Counted from the first letter of the stretch, positions 1 through 7,370 are shown. The stretch: 18,557 bases of DNA from JALYRV01 sp036675475 (GCA_036675475.1 JAKFEY010000065.1:1-18557); one strand, 5' to 3'. Program-made: numbers and translations. Notes: generated from the sequence alone by a model not told the origin.

Positions 1-1206
1 CGCCATCCAGCCGGCCGCAACGCCGGCGCTGATCATGAACGCGAGCGCGCGGCCCATCTGGCCGTACCAGGGGTGATAGACCTCGCGCACCGCGCGCAAC
101 AGCCACATCGCTCCCACCATCGCCGCCACGACGATGACGGCGCCGATGATCGCCCAGAGCACGGTGAAGGCGAGGCGGAAGGTGCCGGTGGCGCGCGCCG
201 CCGCCGCGGCCACGCGCAGCCACGCCAGCAGGCCGAACGCGATCGACGCGATGCCGATGACGAGCGCCGTGACCGGGCCGTAGCTCAGCGCCCACGCGCC
301 GCCGATGTCGAAATAGGTGGCGTCCTGCGAGGTGCGGGTGCGGAGGTCGCGCGCGTCCAGCGCCGACGCAACGGCAATCACGTTCTCGCCGCCGACAGTG
401 AGCGACTCGGTGTCGAGCCGCGCCGCCGTGTCGCGATCGGTGTGGTACGCGGTGCTGTCGCCGATGATCGCGAAGTTGAGGCCGGGAATGTCGGCGCGCT
501 TCAGGATGCTGAAGTCGGTGTCGTTCGGCGTGCGCTTGTAGATCTCAACCGCGAACGATGCGCCGCGCGGATACGGCGCGTGCCGCGCCCACACGCTCGT
601 CAGCCACCGGTTGCCCGGCCCCGTCTCGAACAGCAGCGGTGCGCCGCTCGCGCCCACGGCTTCGACGTTGACGTACGCGGCGATGCGATCGCGGATCGCG
701 GGATCGCTCATCGCCCCTGCCGCGCCGAGCAGGCCGCTCTCTTCGCTGTCGGTGAGCAGCACCATCAGCGAGTGGCGCATCGGCGCCGCGGCCAGCACGC
801 GCGCGGCCTCCACCGCAATCGCCGATCCAAATGCATCGTCACCCGCGCCGGGCCCGTCGGCCACCGAGTCGTAGTGGGCCACGATGGCGATGGCGTCAGA
901 GAGCTGGCCCTGGCGGATGGCGACGATGTTGGAGACGCGGCCGGCGAGGCCGAGCTCGGGCCGGCGCGCGTCGGTTTCCTGCACGCGCACCTGCAGGCCG
1001 GCCAGCTGCAGCTGATCGATCAGGTAGGTGCGCGCGCGGCGGTTGGCGTCGGAGCCGGCAGGGCGCGAGCCGATTGTTTCGGCCAGCATGTTGACGTGCG
1101 CGCGGGCGTTGGCGGTGACGAAGCGATCCCCCTGGGGCCCACACGCAGCCGCTGCCACCAGTGCCAACCCGCCGAGTGCCCGGACTGCAAACCTCACGAA
1201 CGACAT
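1..1206 (-). CDS. M28 family zinc metallopeptidase, membrane-associated, 3' end cut by window edge
   Basis: Reading the minus strand from the ATG at 1206 gives 402 uninterrupted codons to the window edge. The N-terminus is a lipoprotein-like signal peptide with a candidate lipobox Cys at residue 22. An M28 zinc-peptidase domain follows. Visible metal and catalytic residues are His111 and Asp113 in AHYDS, Asp123 in GAGDDAFG, Glu155/Glu156 in TDSEESG, Glu182 in NVEAVG and His255 in YHTDRDT; the family motif PNDTDFS is also present. After residue 305 there are at least two, probably three, hydrophobic membrane segments (about 311-332, 346-370, 388 onward), as in Fxna/ER-aminopeptidase-like M28 proteins. 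It likely cleaves peptides or amino-terminal residues outside the cytoplasm. It starts 11 bp after the hisA stop on the same strand with only a weak AGG, so it is probably the last gene of the his transcript. The exact substrate cannot be read. Confidence 0.9.
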   Translation of the reverse strand, partial: MSFVRFAVRALGGLALVAAAACGPQGDRFVTANARAHVNMLAETIGSRPAGSDANRRARTYLIDQLQLAGLQVRVQETDARRPELGLAGRVSNIVAIRQGQLSDAIAIVAHYDSVADGPGAGDDAFGSAIAVEAARVLAAAPMRHSLMVLLTDSEESGLLGAAGAMSDPAIRDRIAAYVNVEAVGASGAPLLFETGPGNRWLTSVWARHAPYPRGASFAVEIYKRTPNDTDFSILKRADIPGLNFAIIGDSTAYHTDRDTAARLDTESLTVGGENVIAVASALDARDLRTRTSQDATYFDIGGAWALSYGPVTALVIGIASIAFGLLAWLRVAAAAARATGTFRLAFTVLWAIIGAVIVVAAMVGAMWLLRAVREVYHPWYGQMGRALAFMISAGVAAGWMA

Positions 1207-1217
1207 GGCTGTGAAGC

Positions 1218-1895
1218 CTATCCCACTTCAATCAGCCCCGTGTAGATGGCCATGCCGACCACGGCATCGGCGCCGAGTGCGGCAAGCGCGTCGATTTCCG
1301 CCTGCGAGCGGATGCCGCCGGCCGCGATGAAGCCGCGGGCGGTGCGCGCGCGAAGCGCGGCAATGGCCGCGATGTCGATGCCGCGCAGCGTGCCCTCTGT
1401 TTCGACCAGAGTGCAGAGGAACGTGCCGGCAAACGGCTCGAGCGCGGCGATGGCCGCCTCGGGCGAAATGCCCGCGCCGGCCTTCCAGCCGGCGATGAGC
1501 ACGTCGCCGGCGCGGCAGTCGATGGCCGCAACGAGCGCGTCGGGCCCGACGGCGTCTGACAGCGCACGCGCCGCGGCGATGTTGACGGCGCCGTCAGCGA
1601 AAAGCGCGGAGCCGGCGATGACGCGCCTGGCGCCGGCATCCACGAGCGCGCGGGCGCGATCGGCGGTGCGGATGCCGCCGCCAACCTGACAAGGCAGCTC
1701 GCGCAGCACGCGCGCGACGAGCGCGGCGTTGTCGCCGCGGCCCATGGCGGCGTCGAGGTCGATCAGCTGCACGATCGGGAAACCGCGGAAGCGCTCGATC
1801 CAGCGATCGAGATCCGGATCCTCGAGCGCCGTGCGCTCACCCTGCACGAGCTGGACGACCTTGCCGCCTTTGAGATCGATCGATGGAATCAACAT
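1218..1895 (-). CDS. hisA: ProFAR isomerase HisA (histidine biosynthesis)
   Basis: This 225-residue (beta/alpha)8-barrel isomerises ProFAR to PRFAR, the fourth step of histidine synthesis, in the cytoplasm. The start IPSIDLKGGKVVQL is the HisA signature with the N-terminal catalytic Asp at residue 7. The second catalytic Asp is residue 126 in AAIDCRAG. The half-barrel phosphate-binding glycines are seen in VGGGIR (71-76) and AAGGIR. It is shorter than the usual 240-245 residues but has both catalytic Asp residues and no visible break. The ATG at 1895 overlaps the hisF TGA by 7 nt, so translation is probably coupled. It is the last recognisable his gene of the operon. HisF and HisA are paralogous; the PSIDLKGG start separates it from HisF. 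Confidence 0.95.
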   Translation of the reverse strand: MLIPSIDLKGGKVVQLVQGERTALEDPDLDRWIERFRGFPIVQLIDLDAAMGRGDNAALVARVLRELPCQVGGGIRTADRARALVDAGARRVIAGSALFADGAVNIAAARALSDAVGPDALVAAIDCRAGDVLIAGWKAGAGISPEAAIAALEPFAGTFLCTLVETEGTLRGIDIAAIAALRARTARGFIAAGGIRSQAEIDALAALGADAVVGMAIYTGLIEVG

Positions 1896-2653
1896 GCGCG
1901 CACCGGAACTCCTGCCGCAGCGAGCGTCTGTTTCAGCGTGCTGACGGCGTGCTCGGAGAAATGAAAGACGGAGGCCGCGAGTGCAGCGTCGGCATCGCCC
2001 TTCGTGAAGACGTCGACGAAATGCTCCGGCGTCCCCGCGCCGCCCGATGCAATCACCGGGATAGGGACAGCGCGCGACACGCGGGACGTCAGCGGGAGGT
2101 CGAAGCCGCTGCGCGTGCCGTCGCGATCGATCGAGGTGAGAAGAATTTCGCCCGCGCCGCGGTCCCAGGCCTCGCGCGCCCAGTCGGCGGACTCACGGCC
2201 GGCGTCGGTGCTGCCGCTTCGTCCAAAAACCCGGAAATTAGACCCGTCCCCATTTTTCTGGGCGTCGATGGCGACGATCACGGCCTGGCTGCCATAGCGG
2301 CTGGCGATGCGCGTGATGAGCGCGGGATCGGCGAGCGCGGCACTGTTGACGCTCACCTTGTCGGCGCCCGCATCGAACAGCGCCGCCGCATCGTCCAGCG
2401 ACCGCACGCCGCCGCCGACGGTGAGGGGGATGAACAGGCGCGATGCGGCCGCTTCGATGGTGCGCGCGAGCGCGCGGCGGCCTTCGAGCGTGGCGCTCAC
2501 GTCGAGGATCACGACCTCGTCGATGCCTTCGGCGTCGTAGCGCGCGGCGAGCTCGGCGGGATCGCCCGCATCGCGCAGCGACGTGAAGTTCGTGCCCTTC
2601 ACCACGCGGCCGTCGCGCACGTCGAGGCAGGCGATCAGACGCTTACACAGCAT
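1889..2653 (-). CDS. hisF: Imidazole glycerol phosphate synthase cyclase subunit HisF
   Basis: This is the 254-residue cyclase barrel of IGP synthase. It uses ammonia delivered by HisH to turn PRFAR into imidazole glycerol phosphate plus AICAR. The N-terminus KRLIACLDVRDGRVVKG is diagnostic and holds catalytic Asp11. Asp130 in VAIDA is the second catalytic acid. GAGEILLTSIDRDGT, IASGGAG and ALAASVFHF are further family motifs, and the length is normal. The ATG at 2653 lies 11 nt inside hisH. The codons just after Asp130 (residues about 133-144) are AT-richer than everything around them and look like a dispersed repeat (2225-2257). The frame stays open and alignment by eye to the Thermotoga protein from memory shows only about two extra residues, so the gene is probably functional. 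Confidence 0.97.
   Translation of the reverse strand: MLCKRLIACLDVRDGRVVKGTNFTSLRDAGDPAELAARYDAEGIDEVVILDVSATLEGRRALARTIEAAASRLFIPLTVGGGVRSLDDAAALFDAGADKVSVNSAALADPALITRIASRYGSQAVIVAIDAQKNGDGSNFRVFGRSGSTDAGRESADWAREAWDRGAGEILLTSIDRDGTRSGFDLPLTSRVSRAVPIPVIASGGAGTPEHFVDVFTKGDADAALAASVFHFSEHAVSTLKQTLAAAGVPVRAC
2225..2257. repeat. Possible dispersed repeat (REP/RAYT-like) captured in frame inside hisF
   Basis: A 33-bp stretch bounded by AAAAA and TTTTT is strikingly A/T-rich for this DNA. On the hisF strand it contains GGGGACGGGTCTAATTT, read in frame as K-N-G-D-G-S-N-F-R-V-F. From memory this resembles a short dispersed element (GGGGACAGGTCTAATTT-like) seen in many metagenomic bacterial genomes. 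The ends are partly inverted (AAAAA...TTTTT with a few internal matches). It falls in the variable loop after HisF Asp130. Only one copy is in this window, so repeat status rests on recall and composition. Confidence 0.4.
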
Positions 2654-3236
2654 CGCGCATCCAGTTTTTCAACAACCTCAATCCGGCCCGGCCCGATTTC
2701 TCCGGATGAAACTGCATGCCGGCGACGTTGCCGGCTTCGACCACGGCAGCGAACGGCGTGCCGTGCGTGGTGACGGCAACGCACTCCGTCGTTGGCGGTG
2801 CGGCGTAACTGTGCGTGAAGTACACGGCCGCCCCGCGCTCGATCCCTTCGAGAAGCGGCGACGCGGACGAGTGTTCGAGCGTGTTCCATCCCACGTGCGG
2901 CACCTTCACGTCGCCGGTCATGCGCGCAACCCGTCCGGGGAAGATGCCGAGGCCCGTGAGCTCCGGCGACTCGTCGCTGCCTTCATACAGCCACTGCATG
3001 CCGAGGCAGATGCCCAGCAGTGGCGTGCCGCGATCGAAGGCGCCGCGAATTGCCGCCCGCCACGCGTCGTCGAGTGATGCCGTTGCGGCGAAATGTCCCA
3101 CGCCGGGAATCACGATGGCCCTGGCGCTCGCGAGGCCGTTCGCCTCGGCGACGATGCGCGGGTCGGCGCCGCAGGCACGAAAGGCTTTCATCACCGACGT
3201 CAGGTTGCCGGCGCCGTAGTCGGCGATGGCGATCAC
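2643..3236 (-). CDS. hisH: Imidazole glycerol phosphate synthase glutaminase subunit HisH
   Basis: This 197-residue class I glutamine amidotransferase hydrolyses glutamine and channels ammonia to HisF. The N-terminus IADYGAGNLTSV is diagnostic. The nucleophile elbow GICLGMQ carries Cys77. The remainder of the triad is His177 and Glu179 in MQFHPEKS. PGVGHF (44-49) provides the oxyanion-strand region, and length is normal. It begins with GTG at 3236, forming a 4-nt GTGA overlap with the hisB stop, and its TAA lies inside the start of hisF. Partner subunits are therefore encoded back to back with coupled translation, as expected for a stoichiometric complex. Confidence 0.97.
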   Translation of the reverse strand: MIAIADYGAGNLTSVMKAFRACGADPRIVAEANGLASARAIVIPGVGHFAATASLDDAWRAAIRGAFDRGTPLLGICLGMQWLYEGSDESPELTGLGIFPGRVARMTGDVKVPHVGWNTLEHSSASPLLEGIERGAAVYFTHSYAAPPTTECVAVTTHGTPFAAVVEAGNVAGMQFHPEKSGRAGLRLLKNWMRDAV

Positions 3237-3820
3237 AGCAGGCCTTTCGTCGAGGGAAGGGCGCGGCGCAGCTGGCGATCCTTCGAGACCGCAAACCGCA
3301 GCGCGCGCGCGAAGGCCTTGAAGCTGGCTTCGATCTTGTGATGGCTCGAGCGCCCGTACATCACCTTGATGTGCACGTTGGCGCGGGCGGCGGCTGCGAA
3401 CCCCTCGAAGAAGTCATGCACCAGCTCTGTCTGTAGATCGCCGACGCGCGCTGCAACCTTCCCGAGCTCGATGGCGGCATGCGGCCGGCCCGACAGGTCG
3501 ACCGCCGCCACGGCAAGCGTTTCGTCCATCGGCATGATGAAGTAGCCCGCGCGGTTGATACCGCGCTTGGCGCCGACGGCCGCCGCCACCGCCTCGCCCA
3601 GCGCGATGCCGGTGTCCTCGACGGTGTGGTGCTGATCGACGTCGAGATCGCCGGCCGCGTTGAGCGACAGGTCGAACGCGCCGTGCCGCGTCACGAGTTC
3701 GAGCATGTGGTCGAGAAAGCGGATGCCGGTGCTGACGTCGTAGCGCCCGCTGCCGTCGAGCCGCAGCGACACCTGGATCTGCGTCTCGGTCGTGATGCGC
3801 GAAATGCGCGCGCGCCTCAT
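3233..3820 (-). CDS. hisB: Imidazoleglycerol-phosphate dehydratase HisB (monofunctional)
   Basis: This 195-residue enzyme dehydrates imidazole glycerol phosphate to imidazole acetol phosphate. The metal-binding repeats are plain: FLDHML (35-40), HHTVEDTGI (64-72) and HHKIEASFKA (160-169). The frame stays open for nine further codons upstream, but the ATG at 3820 is preferred. It makes an ATGA overlap with the hisC stop and starts directly at the usual RISRIT-type N-terminus. There is no N-terminal HAD phosphatase domain, so unlike the bifunctional enterobacterial protein it cannot supply histidinol-phosphatase activity. It is coupled to hisH by a GTGA overlap. Confidence 0.96.
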   Translation of the reverse strand: MRRARISRITTETQIQVSLRLDGSGRYDVSTGIRFLDHMLELVTRHGAFDLSLNAAGDLDVDQHHTVEDTGIALGEAVAAAVGAKRGINRAGYFIMPMDETLAVAAVDLSGRPHAAIELGKVAARVGDLQTELVHDFFEGFAAAARANVHIKVMYGRSSHHKIEASFKAFARALRFAVSKDRQLRRALPSTKGLL

Positions 3821-4842
3821 AACAGCGCTCCCAGGGCGTCGAGGCATCGCGCGGTGTGCGGCGTGAGTCCCGCGGTGATGCGCAGGCAGCCTGCGCAGCC
3901 GGGCTGCGTCGATCGATCGCGAACGAACACCCCCGCGGCCGCCAGCTGCCGCGCGAGCTCAGGCGCGCGATCGCCGATGCGCACCAGCACGAAATTCGCG
4001 GCGCTGCGGTAGTACGGAATGCCGCGCGCGTCGCAGAAGCCGTAAATCAGATCGCGCGACCGGGCCGACTCGTCCACGTAGCGATCGCGCCACGCGCGAT
4101 CCTTGAGCGCCGCGCGCAGCGCTGCCGCCGCGGCCACATTCAGGTTGTACGGCGACATCGTGTCGCGGATCGGCGCGAGCGCATCGGGATGCGCAATCAG
4201 GCAGCCCGCGCGCAGCGCCGCCAGGCCGTACGCCTTCGCGAAGGTGCGGCCGACGATGACGTTGCGGTGCGTGTCGAGGAGCGGCAGCATCGAGTCGCCG
4301 CCGAAATCGATGTAGGCCTCATCGACCAGCACGGTCACGTGCGGGGCCGCGGCGGCAATCGACGCGATCGTGGACGGCTGCACCGTCAGGCCCGTCGGGT
4401 TGTCCGGATTGGTGAGATAGAGCAGCCGCGTCCGGCCGTCGAGCGCGGCGAGTATCTCGTCGAGCGGGAACACGAAGTCCTCGCGCGGCTGAATCCTGAC
4501 GGCCACGCCGCCGGCGGCCTTCGTGCAGGCGGCGTACATCTCGAATGCGGGCTCTGGGATCACGCTTCGTCGCGGCCCTTCAGGATCGGGCCGCAGCGCA
4601 ACCGCTGACACGAGATGCAGGCCCTCGTCGAGGCCGTTGACCATGGCCATCCACGATCGGTCAACGCCAACGTACGCCGCCGTCTCCCGCTCCACATCGT
4701 CGTACTGCGGGTAGAAGGCGATGTCCTCGGCCGTGAGGGCGCGAATCGCGTCGAGCACCGCCGGCGAACAGCCGCCGGTGTTCTCATTGAGGTGCAGGCG
4801 AAGTGCGCGGCCCGCGTCAGGCGCGCGCTGATAGGTGCTCAT
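3817..4842 (-). CDS. hisC: Histidinol-phosphate aminotransferase HisC
   Basis: This 341-residue fold-type I, PLP-dependent aminotransferase converts imidazole acetol phosphate plus glutamate to histidinol phosphate. Features in order are HLNEN near residue 17, TNPDNPTG (144-151), DEAYIDF (174-180), the PLP lysine Lys203 in RTFAKAYGLAALRAG, and CLRITAG near the C-terminus for the substrate-carboxylate Arg. The frame is open far upstream, but the ATG at 4842 is chosen because it forms an ATGA overlap with the hisD stop and begins a normal HisC N-terminus. The neighbourhood settles specificity as histidinol phosphate rather than another HisC-like substrate. Some HisC proteins also accept aromatic keto acids; this cannot be judged here. 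Confidence 0.95.
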   Translation of the reverse strand: MSTYQRAPDAGRALRLHLNENTGGCSPAVLDAIRALTAEDIAFYPQYDDVERETAAYVGVDRSWMAMVNGLDEGLHLVSAVALRPDPEGPRRSVIPEPAFEMYAACTKAAGGVAVRIQPREDFVFPLDEILAALDGRTRLLYLTNPDNPTGLTVQPSTIASIAAAAPHVTVLVDEAYIDFGGDSMLPLLDTHRNVIVGRTFAKAYGLAALRAGCLIAHPDALAPIRDTMSPYNLNVAAAAALRAALKDRAWRDRYVDESARSRDLIYGFCDARGIPYYRSAANFVLVRIGDRAPELARQLAAAGVFVRDRSTQPGCAGCLRITAGLTPHTARCLDALGALL

Positions 4843-6059
4843 GCGTCGGCTCCAAGGCGAATCCGAATCGATTCCGCGTGAGCGGTGAGCCCCTCGGCGG
4901 TCGCAAGGGCGACGGCCGCAGGGCCGATGCCGCGCAGGCCCTCGCGCGACAGCCGCTGCACGGAGGTGACCTTCACGAAGTCGGCCGCGCTCAATCCGCC
5001 GCGAAACCGCGCGGCGCCGCCCGTGGGCAGGATGTGGTTCGATCCCGTCACGTAATCTCCAGCCGCCTGCGCGCTCCACGGCCCCACGAAGATTGTTCCC
5101 GCCGTCGCAATTGCCGCCGCCGTCTCATCGTCATCGCACACGGCGTGTTCGGGCGCGAGCCGATTGACCAGGGCGATGGCTTCGATGCGTGTTCTGGCGA
5201 TGACGATCACCGGCTGCGCTCCCGCGGTTTGCGAAACGAGCGCCCGCGACACCTGCGCCGCGAGCCGCCGACGCGTCGTGATGAAGATGGCGCGCGCCTG
5301 CGGATCGTGCTCCGCCTGCGCGGCGAGATCCGCGGCGATCCAGCGCGCGTCACCACTGTCGGAGACGACGACGATTTCGCTCGGTCCCGCGTTGAAATCG
5401 ATGGGGCAGTCGGCCGCAACGATCGCCTTCGCCGCCGCGACGTAGGCGTTGCCGGGGCCGACGATGCGGTCGACGCGGGGAACGGTGGACGTGCCGTAAG
5501 CGAGCGCGGCTACCGCCTGCGCGCCGCCGATACGGAACATGCGCGTGACGCCGGCTTCCAGCGCGGCGGCCATGACGGTGTCATCCGGCCGAGGACATAC
5601 CCCGATCACCTCGCGCACCCCGGCTGCCCGCGCCGGCACTGCGCCCATGATGAGCGACGAGGGCAGCGGATAGCGGCCGGCGGGCACATAACATCCCACG
5701 CGGGCGAGCGGCGTGACGCGCTGCGAGATGACCACGCCGCGCGCGGGCGAAATCGTGAAGGACTTCGGCACCTGCCGCGCAGACACGCGCTCGACGTTGC
5801 GCACAGCCGTCGCGATGGCGCGCCGCACGTCGCGGGGCACGCGGGCCGCGCCGGCAAGGATCTCGTCGGGCGTCACCTCGAGCGCGCCGCGCAGGCCGTC
5901 GAGCCGTCGCGCGTGTGCGAGCAGCGCTTTGTCGCCGCCCGAGCGCACGGCATCCACGATCCGCCGCGCCGTCCGCACCACGCGCGGATCCCGCGCCGCA
6001 TCGTGCCTGACCAGCGCGTCGATCCCCGCCGTGTCGGTGGTCTCTATCCTTTTCAGCAT
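4839..6059 (-). CDS. hisD: Histidinol dehydrogenase HisD
   Basis: This 406-residue NAD- and zinc-dependent enzyme oxidises histidinol to histidine in two steps. Motifs are VGCYVPAGRYPLPSS, RIGGAQAVAALAYGT, IVGPGNAYVAAAK, AGPSEI, AAQAEHD (zinc Gln/His), LAPEH (catalytic Glu-His pair), GDYVTGSNHILPT (zinc Asp) and LTAHAESIRIRL at the C-terminus (zinc His). It is a little shorter than the 434-residue enterobacterial enzyme, mostly at the ends. The ATG at 6059 is preceded by AGGAAGG, part of which comes from the last unit of a heptamer repeat. This is the only his gene here with a real gap (about 42 bp) in front of it. Confidence 0.97.
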   Translation of the reverse strand: MLKRIETTDTAGIDALVRHDAARDPRVVRTARRIVDAVRSGGDKALLAHARRLDGLRGALEVTPDEILAGAARVPRDVRRAIATAVRNVERVSARQVPKSFTISPARGVVISQRVTPLARVGCYVPAGRYPLPSSLIMGAVPARAAGVREVIGVCPRPDDTVMAAALEAGVTRMFRIGGAQAVAALAYGTSTVPRVDRIVGPGNAYVAAAKAIVAADCPIDFNAGPSEIVVVSDSGDARWIAADLAAQAEHDPQARAIFITTRRRLAAQVSRALVSQTAGAQPVIVIARTRIEAIALVNRLAPEHAVCDDDETAAAIATAGTIFVGPWSAQAAGDYVTGSNHILPTGGAARFRGGLSAADFVKVTSVQRLSREGLRGIGPAAVALATAEGLTAHAESIRIRLGADA

Positions 6060-6066
6060 GACCTTC

Positions 6067-6092
6067 CTGGAGCCTGGAGTCTGGAGCCTGAG
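6067..6092. repeat. Heptamer tandem repeat in the hisG-hisD gap
   Basis: On the plus strand CTGGAG recurs every 7 nt at 6067, 6074 and 6081, with a degenerate CTGAG at 6088. On the coding strand this is CTCCAG plus a purine or variable base. It fills much of the short hisG-hisD intergenic gap. The hisD-proximal unit contributes the AGGA of the hisD ribosome-binding site. It cannot cause a coding frameshift where it sits, but copy-number change would lengthen or shorten the spacer upstream of the hisD start. Confidence 0.7.
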
Positions 6093-6101
6093 TCGGGAAC
6101 C

Positions 6102-6983
6102 CTAGATCACGATCTTGTTCAACGGATACTCCACGATGCCCTGGGCCTCGGCGGCCTTGAGACGTGGAATCAGCTCGCGAACGGTGCGCTCCTCGATGAT
6201 CGTGTTGACGGCGACCCAGCCAGGATCGCTCAAAGCCGACACGGTTGGCCGCTGCAGTGCCGGCAGCAGTGACAGCACGCCGTCGAGCCGCTCGCGCGAG
6301 ACGTTGAGCATGATGCCGACGCGCCCCTGCGCCTCGATGGCCGCCTTCAGCAGCAGCGCGATGTTGTCCACTTTCGTGCGCTTCCAGGGATCGGTCATCG
6401 CGCCCGCATTCGCGATCAGTTGCGTGTTCGACTCCATCAGCGTGTCGATCACCCGCAGCCGGTTCGCGCGCAGCGACGACCCTGTCTCGGTGACTTCGAC
6501 GATGGCGTCGGCGAGCACGGGCGGCTTGACCTCGGTGGCGCCCCACGAGAATTCGACGGCGACGTTGATGTTCCGCGCGCGGAAATAGGCTTCGGTCACG
6601 CGCACGAGCTCGGTGGCCACCGTCGCGCCTTCGAGATCCTCGGGCCGCTGATAGCGCGAGTCTTCCGGCACGGCGAGCACCCAGCGCACCTTGCCGAAAC
6701 TCTGCTTCGCGTAGATGAGGTCGACGATGCGCGCCACGCGCTTGTCGTGGCCTGACTCGTACTCCGCGATCCAGTCGAGGCCGGTGAGGCCGGCGTCGAG
6801 CACGCCGTCGGCCACGTAGCGCGCCATTTCCTGCGCGCGGATGAGCATGCACTCGATCTCGGGATCGTCGACGGCCGGGAAGTACGAGCGCGGGTTCGCG
6901 TAGATCGCGAAGCCGGCGCGCGCGAACAGTTGAATCGTCGCGTCCTGCAGCGAGCCTTTGGGGATGCCGAGGCGGAGTTTCAT
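6102..6983 (-). CDS. hisG: ATP phosphoribosyltransferase HisG, long form
   Basis: This 293-residue enzyme condenses ATP with PRPP to phosphoribosyl-ATP, the committed and feedback-controlled first step. It starts LRLGIPKGSLQDAT and carries the PRPP-binding loop in ADAIVEVTETGSSLRAN (about 158-174). A regulatory C-terminal domain follows from about residue 222 (VGIMLNVSRERLDGVLSLLPAL to the end). This makes it the long, self-sufficient form that does not need HisZ and is normally inhibited by histidine. An upstream extension of the frame overlaps hisI and is rejected. The ATG at 6983 forms an ATGA overlap with the hisI stop and has GAGG about 5 nt before it. Confidence 0.96.
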   Translation of the reverse strand: MKLRLGIPKGSLQDATIQLFARAGFAIYANPRSYFPAVDDPEIECMLIRAQEMARYVADGVLDAGLTGLDWIAEYESGHDKRVARIVDLIYAKQSFGKVRWVLAVPEDSRYQRPEDLEGATVATELVRVTEAYFRARNINVAVEFSWGATEVKPPVLADAIVEVTETGSSLRANRLRVIDTLMESNTQLIANAGAMTDPWKRTKVDNIALLLKAAIEAQGRVGIMLNVSRERLDGVLSLLPALQRPTVSALSDPGWVAVNTIIEERTVRELIPRLKAAEAQGIVEYPLNKIVI

Positions 6984-7339
6984 GAGGCCTCGCCCCGCGT
7001 CGTCGCCGCAGGGCTGAAGCCCTGCGCTACGCCCTGCGCTACCGTGAAGCACGTGCGCGCGCCGGTGTGGCAGGCGACGCCGTCGCCTTCGCACACCACT
7101 TGCAGCAGCACCGTGTCCTCGTCGCAATCCACCGACAGGCGCTGCACGCGCAGGCGGTTGCCGGACGTTTCGCCCTTGGTCCACAGCGTTCCGCGCGTTC
7201 GGCTGAAGAACGTCGCGTAGCCGGTGTCGCGCGTGCGCGCCAGCGCCTCCTCGTTCATGAAGCCGACCATGAGCACGTCGCCGGTCGCCGCGTCCTGAAT
7301 GACGGCCGGGATCAGGCCGCCGAGCTTGCTGAAATCCAT
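6980..7339 (-). CDS. hisI: Phosphoribosyl-AMP cyclohydrolase HisI with a repeat-derived C-terminal tail
   Basis: This 119-residue protein opens the adenine ring of phosphoribosyl-AMP, the third step of the pathway. DCDEDT (71-76) gives the metal-binding Asp residues 71, 73 and 75. The Cys72, Cys90 and Cys97 set lies in DCD, ACHTG and TCF, the conserved zinc motif. There is no HisE (PRA-pyrophosphohydrolase) domain fused. The final ~20 residues (VAQGVAQGFSPAATTRGEAS) lie beyond the usual end of the domain and are encoded by a palindromic and tandem-repeated sequence. The ATG at 7339 has a good AAGGA about 9 nt upstream and lies about 31 nt after the attenuator terminator. It is the first structural gene of the operon. 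Confidence 0.95.
   Translation of the reverse strand: MDFSKLGGLIPAVIQDAATGDVLMVGFMNEEALARTRDTGYATFFSRTRGTLWTKGETSGNRLRVQRLSVDCDEDTVLLQVVCEGDGVACHTGARTCFTVAQGVAQGFSPAATTRGEAS
7007..7042. repeat. Palindromic GCAGGGCT/AGCCCTGC element plus 12-bp duplication at the hisI 3' end
   Basis: CGCAGGGCT (7007-7015) and AGCCCTGCG (7018-7026) form a perfect 9-bp inverted repeat with a 2-nt loop. Overlapping it, GCCCTGCGCTAC occurs twice in direct tandem (7019-7030 and 7031-7042), which produces the VAQGVAQG duplication in HisI. From memory, GTAGCGCAGGGCTTCAGCCCTGC-like elements are dispersed in Acidobacteriota genomes. The palindrome and tandem copies are visible directly; genome-wide dispersal is recall. 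Confidence 0.65.
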
Positions 7340-7370
7340 CGTGACTGTCCTTGAGAATGCGCCTTAAATG

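Noticed and set aside
73..1245. 390-codon plus-strand open frame opposite the M28 gene and end of hisA
   Set aside because: It is Arg/His/Ala-rich, has no recognisable motif and is antisense to a clear M28 domain; high GC opens such shadow frames.
3821..3847. Upstream nine-codon extension of hisB
   Set aside because: It overlaps hisC and the family N-terminus begins at the ATG at 3820, which forms the ATGA overlap.
4803..6272. 489-codon plus-strand open frame opposite hisD
   Set aside because: Composition is Arg/His/Gly-rich with no domain; the opposite strand carries all HisD motifs.
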